From NCBI RefSeq assembly GCF_947507565.1, contig NC_089175.1, positions 4,081,733-4,145,732 on the forward strand: a stretch of 64,000 nucleotides of DNA, given 5' to 3'. A model generated the notes under the pieces. The model worked only from the letters and a program-made list of their open reading frames with translations. It did not search any database and had not been told where the DNA came from. The position numbers and the translations under genes are program-made. Positions 25,201 to 37,500 of this stretch are shown one piece after another. The stretch's first letter is position 1. Each line of letters starts with the position of its first letter. Origin of the DNA: Oscarella lobularis. Taxonomy: Eukaryota > Porifera > Homoscleromorpha > Homosclerophorida > Oscarellidae.

Positions 25201-27975
25201 GTACACCACTTGCCGTAATATATACACCACCTGCCGGCCGAGTACGTACACCGCTTGCCGTAATATATACACCGCCTGCCAGCGGAGTACGTACACCACG
25301 TGCCGTAATATATACACCGACTGCCGGCGGAGTACGTACACCACTTGCCGTAATATATGCACCGCCTGCCGGCGGAGTACGTACACCACGTGCCGGAATA
25401 TATACACCGCCTGCCGGCGGAGTACGTACACCACTTGCAGGAATATATACGCCGCCTGCCGGCGGAGTACGTACACCACTTGCAGGAATATATACACCGC
25501 CTTCCGGCGGAGTGCGTACACCACGTGCCGTAATATATACACCGCCTGCCGGCGGAGTACGTACACCACTTGCCGTAATATATACACCGCCTGCCTGCGG
25601 AATACGTACACCAGTTGCCGTAATATATACACCGCCTGCCGGCGGAGTACGTACACCACGTGCCGGAATATATACACCGCCTTCCGGCGGAGTACGTACA
25701 CCACTTGCCGTAATATATACACCGCCTGCCGGCGGAGTACGTACACCACTTGCCGTAATATATACACCGCCTGCCCACGGAGTACGTTCACCACTTGCCG
25801 TAATATATACACCGCATGCCGGAATATATATACCGCCTGCCGGCGGAGTACGTACACCACTTGCAGGAATATATACACCGCCTGCCGGAATATATACACC
25901 GCCTGCCGGCGGAGTACGTACACCACTTGCCGGAATATATACACCGCCTGCCGGCGGAGTACGTACACCACTTGCCGTAATATATACACCGCTTGCCGTA
26001 ATATATAGACCGCCTGCCGTAATATATACACCGCCTGCCGGAGGAGTACGTACACAACTTGCCGTATTATATACACCGCCTACCGGCGGAGTACGTACAC
26101 CGTAATATATACACCGACTGCCAGCGGAGTACGTACACCACTTGCCGGAATATATACATCGCCTGCCGGAATATATACACCGCCCTCCGGCGGAGTACGT
26201 ACACCGCTTGCCGTAATATATACACAACCTGCCGGCGGAGTACGTACACCACTTGCCGTAATATATACACCGCCTGCCGGCGGAGTACGTACACAACTTG
26301 CCGTAATATATACACCGCCTGCAGGCGAAGTACGTACACCACTTTCCGTAATATATACACCGCCTGCCGGCGGAGTACGTACACCACTTGCCGGAATATA
26401 TACACCGCTTGCCGTAATATATAGACCGCCTGCCGTAATATATACACCGCCTGCCGGAGGAGTACGTACACCACGTGCCGGAATATATACACCGCCTATC
26501 GGCGGAGTACGTACACCACTTGCAGGAATATATACGCCGCTTTCGGCGGAGTACGTACACCACTCTCCGTAATATATACACCGCCTACCGGCGGAGTACG
26601 TACACCACTTGCCGGAATATATACACCGCCTGCCAGCGGAGTACGTACACCACTTGCCGTAATATATACACCGCCTGCCGGCGGAGTACGTACACCACTT
26701 GCCGTAATATATACACCGCCTGCCGGCGGAGTACGTACACCACGTGCCGGAATATATACACCGCCTGCCGGCGTAGTACGTACACCACATGCAGGAATAT
26801 ATACGCCGCCTTTCGGCGGAGTACGTACACCACTTGCCGTAATATATACACCGCCTGCCGGAATATATACACCGCCTTCCGGAATATATACACCGCCTGC
26901 CGGCGGAGTACGTACACCACTTGCCGTAATATATACACCGCCTGCCGGCGGAGTACGTACACCACCTGCAGGAATATATACATCGCCTGCCGGAATATAT
27001 ACATCGCCTGCCGGAATGTATACATCGCCTGCCGGAATATATACACCGCCTGCCGGCGGAGTACGTACACCACTTGCCGTAATATATACACCGCCTGCCG
27101 GCGGAGTACGTACACCGCTCTCGGGAATATATACACCGCTTGCCGGAATATATACATCGCCTGCCGGAATATATACACCTCTTGCCGTAATATATACACC
27201 GCCTGCCGGCGGAGTACGTACACCTCCTGCCGGAATATATTCATCGCCTGCCGGCGGAGTACGTACACCGCTCTCGGGAATATATACACCGCCTGCCGGA
27301 ATATATACACCGCCTGCCGGCGGAGTACGTACACCACTTGCCGTAATATATACACCGCCTGCCTGCGGAGTACGTACACCACTTGCCGTAATATATACAC
27401 CGCCTGCCGGCGGAGTACGTACACCACTTGCCGGAATATATACACCGCCTGCCGGCGGAGTACGTACACCACTTGCCGGAATATATACACCGCCTGCCGG
27501 CGGAGTACGTACACCACTTGCCGTAATATATACACCGCCTGCCAGCGGAGTACGTACACCACTTGCCGGAATATATACATCGCCTGCCGGAATATATACA
27601 CCGCCTGCCGGCGGAGTACGTACACCGCTTGCCGTAATATATACACCGCCTGCCAGCGGAGTACGTACACCACGTGTCGTAATATATACACCGCCTGCCG
27701 GCGGAGTACGTACACCACTTGCCGGAATATATACACCGCCTTCCGGAATATATACACCGCCTGCCGGAATATATACACCGCCTGCCGGCGGATTACGTAC
27801 ACCACTTGCCGGAATATATACATCGCCTGCCGGAATATATACACCGCCTGCCGGAATATATACACCGCCTGCCGGAATATATACACCGCCTGCCGGCGGA
27901 GTACGTACACCACTTGCCGTAATATATACACCGCCTGCCTGCGGAGTACGTACACCACTTGCCGTAATATATACG
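16270..27975. repeat. 45-bp satellite array, block 1 (about 11.7 kb)
   Basis: The unit reads gtaatatatacaccgcctgcc plus ggcggagtacgtacaccacttgcc (21 + 24 = 45 bp). The halves resemble each other (both carry TAyrTACACC then GCC), implying an older unit of about 21-24 bp; monomeric 21-bp halves (ggaatatatacaccgcctgcc) also occur in series. The unit length is a multiple of three and has few stops, giving enormous open frames on both strands in several frames (such as IYTPPAGGVRTPLAV or its reverse-strand counterparts). With no start context, no unique sequence and equal openness on both strands, I regard them as satellite, not genes. Larger duplications are nested inside: 20.08-22.32 kb recurs 4,153 bp downstream, and part of it also recurs 2,366 bp downstream. 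Single-base variants (cg/ca, cac/cgt, tca/aca) mark individual units. Confidence 0.95.
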
Positions 27976-27989
27976 AGGTAGGAGTGATA

Positions 27990-28715
27990 GTCAAATTGTG
28001 CACGTAACGCGATTGACTTATACTTAGGGTATCTTGTTTTTTTAAAATACGAATTTTTCGGCTTTTCAAAAATGCTCAGCGCATCTTTGTAAAACCGTAT
28101 ATCCCAGTATAGTAGATCTTCTAAAATTTTTCTCTCTTTGTCTCCAAGTGGCACTTCCTTGTGCTGTTTGGCTTTTGTCCTAAAGGGTGGCTGTGGACAC
28201 TTGACGCCTAACATGAAACTTAGCATTTGCTGTGAAATGGTAAATTCTTCCATTTATTCCAATAAATGCGAATTTATTGGCAATATTTCGGAAATTTAGC
28301 TGCAAGATAGTGCTCCTCCCTAATCTCGGGAAGAGAATGATTGATCGATACCATAGACATAGCCTTGTTGTCGAATTGACTGTCCAACTTGGGGAATTCT
28401 CCAAAGGTAAGAAGTCTGTTGAACTGAGGTGCTCGTCGTACATGAGGATCATGCACAAATTCAGTCAAAGTATTCGACTCTCTGGCAACCCACTACCGAA
28501 TAAACATGACCCTCTAAGATAGTGATAGAAGGGGAGGAGTTTAGACATGGGCTCGCGAAACCAAACGAAATAGAGAAACTCCCTTGATCCTCTCACACTG
28601 AAAAATTGTGCCGGCCGAAATTTCGTTTCGAAGTTAGAACCTAATTGTCGTACAGTCTCCTTCGTCTTGACACGACGATAAGTGTACATACATATAACCT
28701 GCCCGTCCACGTGAT
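27990..28715 (-). pseudogene. Decayed carbohydrate sulfotransferase
   Basis: On the minus strand successive frames encode pieces of a Golgi sulfotransferase. First FLYFVWFREPMSKLLPFYHY (equivalent of the RDPxxRxxSxYYY 3'-PAPS-binding region, with FREP replacing RDP). Then EFVHDPHVRRAPQFNRLLTF, FAFIGI, MEEFTISQQMLSFMLGVK and LEDLLYWDIRFYKDALSIFE. The order matches the family C-terminal half, but the pieces lie in at least three different frames and are interrupted by stops (for example the TGA after GLPESRIL). No upstream portion with the PAPS 5'-loop is seen. It lies as a 0.7-kb island between the 45-bp and 9-bp arrays. The specific family (heparan, galactose or chondroitin type) cannot be decided. 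Confidence 0.6.
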
Positions 28716-28744
28716 CCTACGCATGGAAAAAACGAAACCGGCCT

Positions 28745-31203
28745 TGTATTACTTGGAGTACTTGGAGTACTTGTAGTACTTGTAGTACTTGTAGTACTTG
28801 TAGTACTTGTAGTACTTGTAGTACTTGGAGTACTTGGAGTACTTGTAGTACTTGTATTACTTGTAGTACTTGGAGTACTTGTAGTACTTGTAGTACTTGT
28901 AGTACTTGGAGTACTTGTGGTACTTGTAGTACTTGTAGTACTTGTAGTACTTGTAGTACTTGGAGTACTTGTAGTACCTGTAGTACTTGGAGTACTTGTA
29001 GTACTTGTAGTACTTGTATTACTTGTAGTACTTGGAGTACTTGGAGTACTTGGAGTACTTGGAGCACTTGGAGTACTTGTAGTACTTGTAGTACTTGGAG
29101 CACTTGTAGTACTTGGAGTACTTGTAGTACTTGTAGTACTTGTAGTACATGGAGTACTTGGAGTACTTGTAGTACTTGGAGTACTAGTAGTACTTGTAGT
29201 ACTTGTAGTACTTGTATTACTTGTAGTAATTGGAGCACTTGGAGTACTTGGAGTACTTGTTGTACTTGTAGTACTTGGAGTACTTGTAGTACTTGTAGTA
29301 CTTGTAGTACTTGTATTACTTGTAGTACTTGGAGTACTTGTAGTACTTGTAGTACTTGTATTACTTGTAGTACTTGGAGTACTTGGAGTACTTGGAGTAC
29401 TTGGAGCACTTGGAGTACTTGTAGTACTTGTAGTACTTGGAGCACTTGTAGTACTTGGAGTACTTGTAGTACTTGTAGTACTTGTAGTACATGGAGTACT
29501 TGGAGTACTTGTAGTACTTGGAGTACTAGTAGTACTTGTAGTACTTGTAGTACTTGTATTACTTGTAGTAATTGGAGCACTTGGAGTACTTGGAGTACTT
29601 GTTGTACTTGTAGTACTTGGAGTACTTGTAGTACTTGGAGTATTTGGAGTACTTGTAGTACTTGAAGCACTTGTAGTACTTGTATTACTTGGAGTACTTG
29701 GAGTACTTGTAGTACTTGTAGTACTTGTAGTACTTGGAGTACTTGTAGTACTTGTATTACCTGTAGTAATTGGAGCACTTGGAGTACTTGGAGTACTTGT
29801 TGTACTTGTAGTACTTGGAGTACTTGCAGTACTTGTAGTACTTGTAGTACTTGTAGTACATGGAGTACTTGGAGTACTTGGAGTACTTGTAGTACTTGTA
29901 GTACTTGTAGTACTTGTAGTACTTGTAGTACTTGTAGTACTTGTAGTACTTGTATTACTTGTAGTACTTGGAGTACTTGGAGTACTTGTAGTACTTGGAG
30001 CACTTGTAGTACTTGTAGTACTTGGAGTACTTGGAGTACTTGTAGTACCTGTAGTACTTGGAGTACTTGTGGTACTTGTAGTAACTTGTAGTACTTGTAG
30101 TACTTGTAGTACTTGGAGTACTTGTAGTACTTGTATTACTTGTAGTACTTGGAGTACTTGGAGTACTTGGAGTACTTGGAGCACTTGTAGTACTTGTAGT
30201 ACTTGTAGTACTTGGAGTACTTGTAGTACCTGTAGTACTTGGAGTACTTGTGGTACTTGTAGTACTTGTAGTACTTGTATTACTTGGAGTACTTGGAGTA
30301 CTTGCAGTACTTGTAGTACTTGTAGTACTTGTAGTACATGGAGTACTTGGAGTACTTGGAGTACTTGTAGTACTTGTAGTACTTGTAGTACTTGTAGTAC
30401 TTGTAGTACTTGTAGTACTTGGAGTACTTGTAGTACTTGTATTACTTGGAGTACTTGGAGTACTTGTAGTACTTGTAGTACTTGTAGTACTTGGAGTACT
30501 TGTAGTACCTGTAGTACTTGGAGTACTTGTGGTACTTGTAGTACTTGTAGTACTTGGAGTACTTGTAGTACTTGTAGTACTTGTAGTACTTGTAGTACTT
30601 GTAGTACTTGTATTACTTGTAGTACTTGTAGTACTTGGAGTACTTGGAGTACTTGGAGCACTTGGAGTACTTGTAGTACTTGTAGTACTTGGAGCACTTG
30701 TATTACTTGGAGTACTTGGAGTACTTGTAGTACTTGTAGTACTTGTAGTACATGGAGTACTTGGAGTACTTGTAGTACTTGTATTACTTGTAGTCCTTGG
30801 AGTACTTGTAGTACTTGTAGTACTTGGAGTACTTGTAGTACTTGTATTACTTGTAGTACTTGGAGTACTTGGAGCACTTGTAGTACTTGTAGTACTTGGA
30901 GTACTTGGAGTACTTGTAGTACCTGTAGTACTTGGAGTACTTGTGGTACTTGTAGTACTTGTAGTACTTGTAGTACTTGGAGTACTTGGAGCACTTGTAG
31001 TACTTGTATTACTTGGAGTACTTGGAGTACTTGCAGTACTTGTAGTACTTGTAGTACTTGTAGTACATGGAGTACTTGGAGTACTTGGAGTACTTGTAGT
31101 ACTTGTAGTACTTGTAGTACTTGTAGTACTTGTAGTACTTGTAGTACTTGGAGTACTTGTAGTACTTGTATTACTTGTAGTACTTGGAGTACTTGTACTC
31201 TAT
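28745..31203. repeat. 9-bp satellite (ttgtagtac/ttggagtac)n, about 2.5 kb
   Basis: About 270 units of the 9-mer cttgtagta with variants ttg/tgg and occasional tat, ctg or atg changes. The period is a multiple of three, so it generates long artificial open frames (VLQ repeats on the minus strand, VVL or TST in others). A one-base slip at about 30084 changes the frame. No unique coding sequence flanks it. Confidence 0.95.
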
Positions 31204-31216
31204 TGACTGATTCATT

Positions 31217-31715
31217 GCTTAAAATAAGCAAAAAATTATTAGATGAAAATGGGGCCCCCATTAGGAACCGCGCAGCGAAAATTTCGCTCTTTTAAAGGCC
31301 AAAGCAGCGTTGACAACATTTTTCTGCCTCAGATAAGACATCGTTCGAGTGATTTCGAGCTTAAAATAAGCAAAAAATTATTAGATGAAAGTGGGGCTCC
31401 CGTTAGGAACCGGGCCGCGAAAATTTCGCTCTTTTAAAAGCTAAGGAAGCTTTGAAAACATTTTTCTGAATTAGAGAAGTGCTCTATCAAGTGATTTCGA
31501 GCTGAATAATAAACAAAAAATTATTAGATGAAAATGGGGCCCCCATTAGGAACAGGGCCGCTAAAATTTCGCTCTTTTAAAAGCTAAGACAGCTTTGAAA
31601 ACATTTTTCTGCCTCAGATAAGACATCGTTCGACTGATTCACAGCTTAAAATAAGCAAAGAAATATTAGATGAAAATGGGGCCCCCATTAGGAACCAGGC
31701 CGCGAAAATTTTCGG
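31217..31715. repeat. 142-bp tandem repeat, about 3.5 copies
   Basis: Copies begin at about 31219, 31361, 31503 and 31646 with ttaaaataagcaaaaaatta followed by agatgaaaatggggccccc. Each carries the self-complementary tggggcccc-type core and a TTTCGCTCTTTTAAA box. The last copy is incomplete. Confidence 0.9.
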
Positions 31716-32311
31716 TGTTTTTGCGCTCTAGGTTGTCTAATTTTTTTCTGTGCATGTGTGACAATCGTGTTCGTATTTTTCAATATATGCGAAGAATATT
31801 TATTCAGGTTGCTGATATACGGGAACTGCATTTTCAGTCATTGCGCTGGGATGACTGAAACCGGCTCAAAACGGGGCGACCGCGATGAAAGGAGGGGAAG
31901 ATGTACAATCGCGAAAGGTTAGGAACGTTTTTACGTGCTTCTCGTTGCTCGCGATCGCGTTACGGGGGCTCTGTGTACGTTCGGAGGTGTTATCTTCGCG
32001 TTTATTCGCTCTCTCGTCGTTTTTTTTGGTTTTCGGCGCTTCTCGGTGATGTTACGAGCTTTCACGAGGGTTTGTTGGCGTTGCGCGGAGGAAATTGGGG
32101 GCCCGGGAGGGGAGATCGATTCGTCTCGTGGAAGTCGAGTGGTTTTAGGCGTCTATTTCGCGTATTCGGGTCCTAATCGTGGTTCTCGACGTAGTATTGC
32201 TGTTAAATCTCTCCCGGTTCATCAAATTTACCGTCGGGGCCGTCTATTTTAGGGGCAGTGTTAGGGCAGAGTCAATACTCATAGGTATATATTGGGTCCT
32301 AATTGTGTTAC
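31716..32311. other. Unique sequence inside the satellite block
   Basis: About 600 bp without tandem structure. Short open frames exist (for example 31901-32176), but none has recognisable domains or convincing splice context. I see no supported gene. Confidence 0.4.
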
Positions 32312-32780
32312 ATATTTCTAATTAGTTTTTTTGGGGGGGTGCATAGGAATGGGAGGAACGAGGACAAGACCAAGGGACGCGAGGGAGAAGAGGAACAAGC
32401 AAGCAAGGAGAAGGAGGAATATCAAGGGATCGACGGTATGCGATGGAGGTAGAGTTTTTTATGTTGGATGATTTCTAATTAGTTTTTTTAGGTGCATAGG
32501 AATGGGAGGAACGAGGACAAGAGCAAGGGACGCGAGGGAGAAGGAGGAACAAGCAATCAAGAAGATGAAGGAATATCAAGGGATCGACGGCATGTGATGG
32601 AGGTAGAGTTTTAGTAATTAAGGAGTTTCTAATTCGTTTTCTAGATGTGGAAGAGTGTAAGGAAGAAGGCTATGAACAAGGGACGCGAGTGGGAAGGACG
32701 GAAAAGTGATCAGGAGGAAGGACGACTATCGAGGGATCAAAGGTATGTGATGTAGGTAGAGTTTTAGTTATTGAGGGGTC
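32312..32780 (+). repeat. 155-bp tandem repeat, three copies, exon-like
   Basis: Copies start at about 32312, 32469 and 32624. Each has a T-rich tract ending in tag, then about 89 bp rich in AAG/GAG/AGG (gaatgggaggaacgaggaca in the first two), then g(t/c)atg(c/t)gatg-aggtagag. The layout acceptor, charged exon, donor is exon-like, and the reading would be Lys/Glu/Arg-rich. The second copy has gc instead of gt at the donor. No longer gene could be built from them. Confidence 0.6.
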
Positions 32781-32798
32781 TCTAATTCGTTTCTAAAT

Positions 32799-32916
32799 TT
32801 GTCCTGGGGACAAGTTGTCCTGGGGACAATTTGTCCTGGGACAATTTTGTCCTGGGACAATTTGTTCAGGTACAATTTGTCCTGGGGACAATTTGTCCTA
32901 GGACAATTTGTCCTTC
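32799..32916. repeat. Palindromic ttgtcctgggacaa cluster
   Basis: Seven or so tandem copies of ttgtcc-tggg-gacaa type units of about 16 bp. Each unit is an inverted repeat (TTGTCC/GGACAA), so both single units and neighbours can pair. Confidence 0.85.
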
Positions 32917-33520
32917 TCCTATGCCTTTTGCCTTCTCCCTTTGCCTTTTGCTTTCTCCTTTGCCTTTTGCCTTCTCCTTTGCCTTTTGCCTTCTCCCTTT
33001 GCCTTTTGCCTTTTCCCTTTGCCTTTTGCCTTCTCCCTTTGCCTTTTGCCTTCTCCCTTTGCCTTTTGCCTTCTCCTTTGCTTTTTGCCTTCTCCTTTGC
33101 CTTTTGCCTTCTCCCTTTGCCTTTTGCCTTCTCCCTTTGCCTTTTGCCTTCTCCCTTTGCCTTTTGCCTTCTCCCTTTGCCTTTTGCCTTCTCCCTTTGC
33201 CTTTTGCCTTCTCCCTTTGCCTTTTGCCTTTTCCCTTTGCCTTTTGCCTTCTCCCTTTGCCTTTTGCCTTCTCCCTTTGCCTTTTGCCTTCTCCCTTTGC
33301 CTTTTGCTTTCTCCCTTTGCCTTTTGCCTTCTCCCTTTGCCTTTTGCCTTTTCCCTTTGCCTTTTGCCTTCTCCTTTGCTTTTTGCCTTCTCCTTTGCCT
33401 TTTGCCTTCTCCCTTTGCCTTTTGCCTTCTCCCTTTGCCTTTTGCCTTCTCCCTTTGCCTTTTGCCTTCTCCTTTGCTTTTTGCCTTCTCCCTTTTGCCT
33501 TTTGCCTTCTCCCTTTTGCC
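32917..33520. repeat. 20-bp pyrimidine-rich array
   Basis: Tandem ttctccctttgccttttgcc units, 20 bp, with some 19-bp variants (ttctcctttg...). One strand is almost entirely pyrimidine plus single Gs, so open frames such as LPSPFAFCL are composition artefacts. Confidence 0.92.
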
Positions 33521-34558
33521 TTTATCTTCAGGCCCTTAGAATCAATGTTTGGGCCTTCAACTTTATCTTCAGGGTCTTAGAATTAGAGTTTAGGCCCTCA
33601 ACTTTATCTTTAGCTCCTTAGAATCAAAGTTTAGGCCCTCAACTTTATCTTCAGGTCCTTAGAATCAAAGTTTAGGACCTCAACTTTATCTTCAGGCCCT
33701 TAGAATCAAAGTTTAGGTCCTCAACTTTATCTTCAAGGCCTTAGAATCAAAGTTTAGGCCCTCAACTTTATCTTCAGGTCCTTAGAATGAAAGTTTAGGC
33801 TCTCAACTTTATCTTCAGGTCCTTAGAATCAGAGTTTTGGCTCTGAACTTTAACTTCAGACCCTTAGAATCAAAGTATGGGCCTTCAAATTTCTCTTCAG
33901 GGCCTTCGAATCAAAGTTTTGGCCTTCAACTTTATCTTCAGGGCCTTAGAATCAAAGTCTAGGCCCTCAACTTTATCTTCAGGGGCTTAGAATCAGAGTT
34001 TAGGCCCTCAACTTTATCTTCAAGTCCTTAGAATCAAAACTTAGGCCCTCAACTTCATCTTCAGGTCCTTAGAATCAAAGTTTAGTCTCTCAACTTTATC
34101 TTCATGTCCTTAGAATCGGAGTTTAGGCCCTCAACTTTATCTTCAGGCCCTTAGAATCAAAGTTTAGGCGTTCAACTTTATCTTCAGGGCCTTAGAATCA
34201 AAGTTTAGGCACTCAACTTTATCTTCAGGTCCTTAGAATCAAAGTTTAGTCTTTCAACTTTATCTTCAGGTCCTTAGAATCAAAGTTTAGGCCCTCAACT
34301 TTATCTTCAGGCTCTTAGAATCAAAGTTTAGGCCCTCAACTTTATCTTCAGGTCTTTAGAATCAGAGTTTTGGCCATGACCTTTATCTTCAGGCCCTTAG
34401 AATCAATGTTTGGGCCTTCAACTTTATCTTCAGGGTCTTAGAATTAGAGTTTAGGCCCTCAACTTTATCTTCAGGGCATTAGAATCAGAGTTTAGGCCCT
34501 CAACTTTATCTTCAGGTCCTTAGAATCAAAGTCTAGGCCCTCAACTTTATCTTCAGGC
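33521..34558. repeat. 41-bp tandem array
   Basis: About 25 copies of aactttatcttcaggtcctt followed by agaatcaaagtttaggccctc (41 bp). Variation is mainly at aggtcc/aggccc/agggcc and at the caaag/cagag position. It joins the second 45-bp array directly at about 34559. Confidence 0.92.
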
Positions 34559-37500
34559 CCGCCTGCGAGAATATATACACCGCCTGCCGGCGGAGTACGT
34601 ACACCGCCCGCCAGAATATATACACCGCCTGCCGGCGGAGTACGTACACCGCCTGCCATAATATATACACCGCCTGCTGGCGGAGTACGTACACCGCTTT
34701 CCGGAATATATACACCGCCTGCCGGCGGAGTACGTACACCGCCTGCCATAATATATACACCGCCTGCCGGCGGAGTACGTACACCGCTTGCCGGAATATA
34801 TACACCGCCTGCTGGCGGAGTACGTACACCGCCTGCGAGAATATATACACCGCCTGCCGGAATATATACACCGCCTGCTGGCGGAGTAGGTACACTGCCT
34901 GCCAGAATATATACCCCGCCTGCCAAAATATCTACACCGCCTGCCGGAATATATACACCGCCTGCTGGCGGAGTATTTACACCGCCTGCCAGAATATCTA
35001 CACCGCCTGCTGGCGGAGTACGTGCACCGCTTCCCAGAATATATACACCGCCGGCCGGAATATATACACCGCCTGCCGGCGGACTACGTACACCGCCTGC
35101 CAGAATATCTAACCGCCTGCAGGAATATATACACCGGACGCTGGCGGAGTACTTACACCGCCTGCCAACAGCCTGCCGGAATAAACCGCCTGCCGGAAAA
35201 TATACACCGGCTGCTGGCAGAGTACTTACACCGCCTGCCAGAATATCTACACCGCCTGCCGGAATACACCGCCTGCTGGAATATATACACCGCCTCTGGC
35301 GGAGTACGTACACCGCCCGCCAGAATATCTACACCGCCTGCTGGCGGAGTACGTACACCGCCCGCCAGAATATCTACACCGCCTGCTGGCGGAGTACGTA
35401 CACCGCCCGCCAGAATATCTACACCGCCTGCTGGCGGAGTACGTACACCGCCCGCCAGAATATATACGCCGCCTTCCGGCGGAGTACGTAAACCGCTTGC
35501 CGGAATATCTACACCGCCTGCCAGAATATCTACACCGCCTGCTGGCGGAGTACGTGCACCGCTTGACGGAATATATACACCGCCAGCCGGCGGAGTACGT
35601 ACACCGCTTGTCGGAATATATACGCCGCCTGCCGGAATACACCCCCTGCCGGAATATATACACCGCCTGCTGGCGGAGTACGTACACCGCCTGGCGGAAT
35701 ATATCCGCCGCCCTCCGGCGGAGTACGTACACCGCCTGCCAGAATATCTACACCGCCTGCTGGCGGAGTACGTGCACCGCTTGACGGAATATATACACCG
35801 CCTGCTGGAGGAGTACGTACACCGCCTTCGAGAATATATACACCGCCAGCCGGCGGAGTACGTACACCGCTTGCCAGAATATATACACCGCCTGCCGGCG
35901 TAGTACGTACACCACTTGCCGGAATATATACACCGCCTGCCGGCGCAGTACGTACACCGCTTGCCCTAATATATACACCGCCTGCCGGAATATATACACC
36001 GCTTACCGGAATATATACACCGCCGGCCGGCAGAGTACGTACACCACTTGCCGGAATATATACACCGCCTGCCGGCGGAGTACGTACACCACTTGCCGTA
36101 ATATATACACCGCCTGCCGGAATATATACACCGCCTGCCGGCTTAGTACGTACACCACTTTCCGGAATATATACACCGCCTGCCGGAATATATACACCGC
36201 CTGCCGGAATATATACACCGCCTACCGGCGTAGTACGTACACCACTTGCCGGAAAATATACACCGGCTGCTGGCAGAGTACTTACACCGCCTGCCAGAAT
36301 ATCTACACCGCCTGCCGGAATACACCGCCTGCTGGAATATATACACCGCCTCTGGCGGAGTACGTACACCGCCCGCCAGAATATCTACACCGCCTGCTGG
36401 CGGAGTACGTACACCGCCCGCCAGAATATCTACACCGCCTGCTGGCGGAGTACGTACACCGCCCGCCAGAATATCTACACCGCCTGCTGGCGGAGTACGT
36501 ACACCGCTTTCCGGAATATATACACCGCCTGCTGGCGGAGTACGTTCACCGCCTGCCGGAATATCTACACCGCCTGCCGGAATACATACACCGCCTGCTG
36601 GCGGAGTACTTACACCGCCTGCCAGAATATATACACCGCCTGCCAGAATACACCGCCTGCCAGAATATCTACACCGCCCTCTGGCAGAGTACGTACACCG
36701 CTTGCCGGAATATATACACCGCCTGCCGGCGGAGTACGTACACCGCCTGCCGGAATATATACGCCGCCTGCAGGAATATCTACACCGCCTTCTGGCGGAG
36801 TACGTGCACCGCTTGACGGAATATATACACCGCCAGCCGGCGGAGTACGTACACCGCTTGTCGGAATATATACGCCGCCTGCCGGAATACACCCCCTGCC
36901 GGAATATATACACCGCCTGCTGGCGGAGTACGTACACCGCCTGGCGGAATATATCCGCCGCCCTCCGGCGGAGTACGTACACCGCCTGCCAGAATATCTA
37001 CACCGCCTGCTGGCGGAGTACGTGCACCGCTTGACGGAATATATACACCGCCTGCTGGAGGAGTACGTACACCGCCTGCGAGAATATATACACCGCCAGC
37101 CGGCGGAGTACGTACACCGCTTGCCAGAATATATACACCGCCTGCCGGCGTAGTACGTACACCACTTGCCGGAATATATACACCGCCTGCCGGCGGAGTA
37201 CGTACACCACTTGCCGTAATATATACACCGCCTGCCGGCGGAGTACGTACACCACTTGCAGGAATATATACACCGCCTGCCAGCGGAGTACGTACACCAC
37301 TTGCCGGAATATATACACCGCCTGCCGGAATATATACACCGCCTGCCGGCGCAGTACGTACACCGCTTGCCCTAATATATACACCGCCTGCCGGAATATA
37401 TACACCGCTTACCGGAATATATACACCGCCGGCCGGCAGAGTACGTACACCACTTGCCGCAATATATACACCGCCTGCCGGCGGAGTACGTACACCACTT

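Noticed and set aside
16270-27975. CRISPR-like array
   Set aside because: Repeats are contiguous with no unique spacers, the genome is clearly eukaryotic with introns, and no cas-type genes are present.
16199-28253. Very long open frames on both strands (up to 1,412 codons)
   Set aside because: They run through the 45-bp array in several frames and on both strands at once and consist only of the repeat. They are a by-product of a 45-bp, nearly stop-free unit, not genes.
28634-31295. Open frames of 800-900 codons of VLQ, TST or VVL repeats
   Set aside because: They derive purely from the 9-bp satellite, with the same openness in other frames and no unique domain.
32799-33621. Three overlapping frames rich in LPSPFAFC
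   Set aside because: They come from the 20-bp pyrimidine array; all three frames are open and repetitive.
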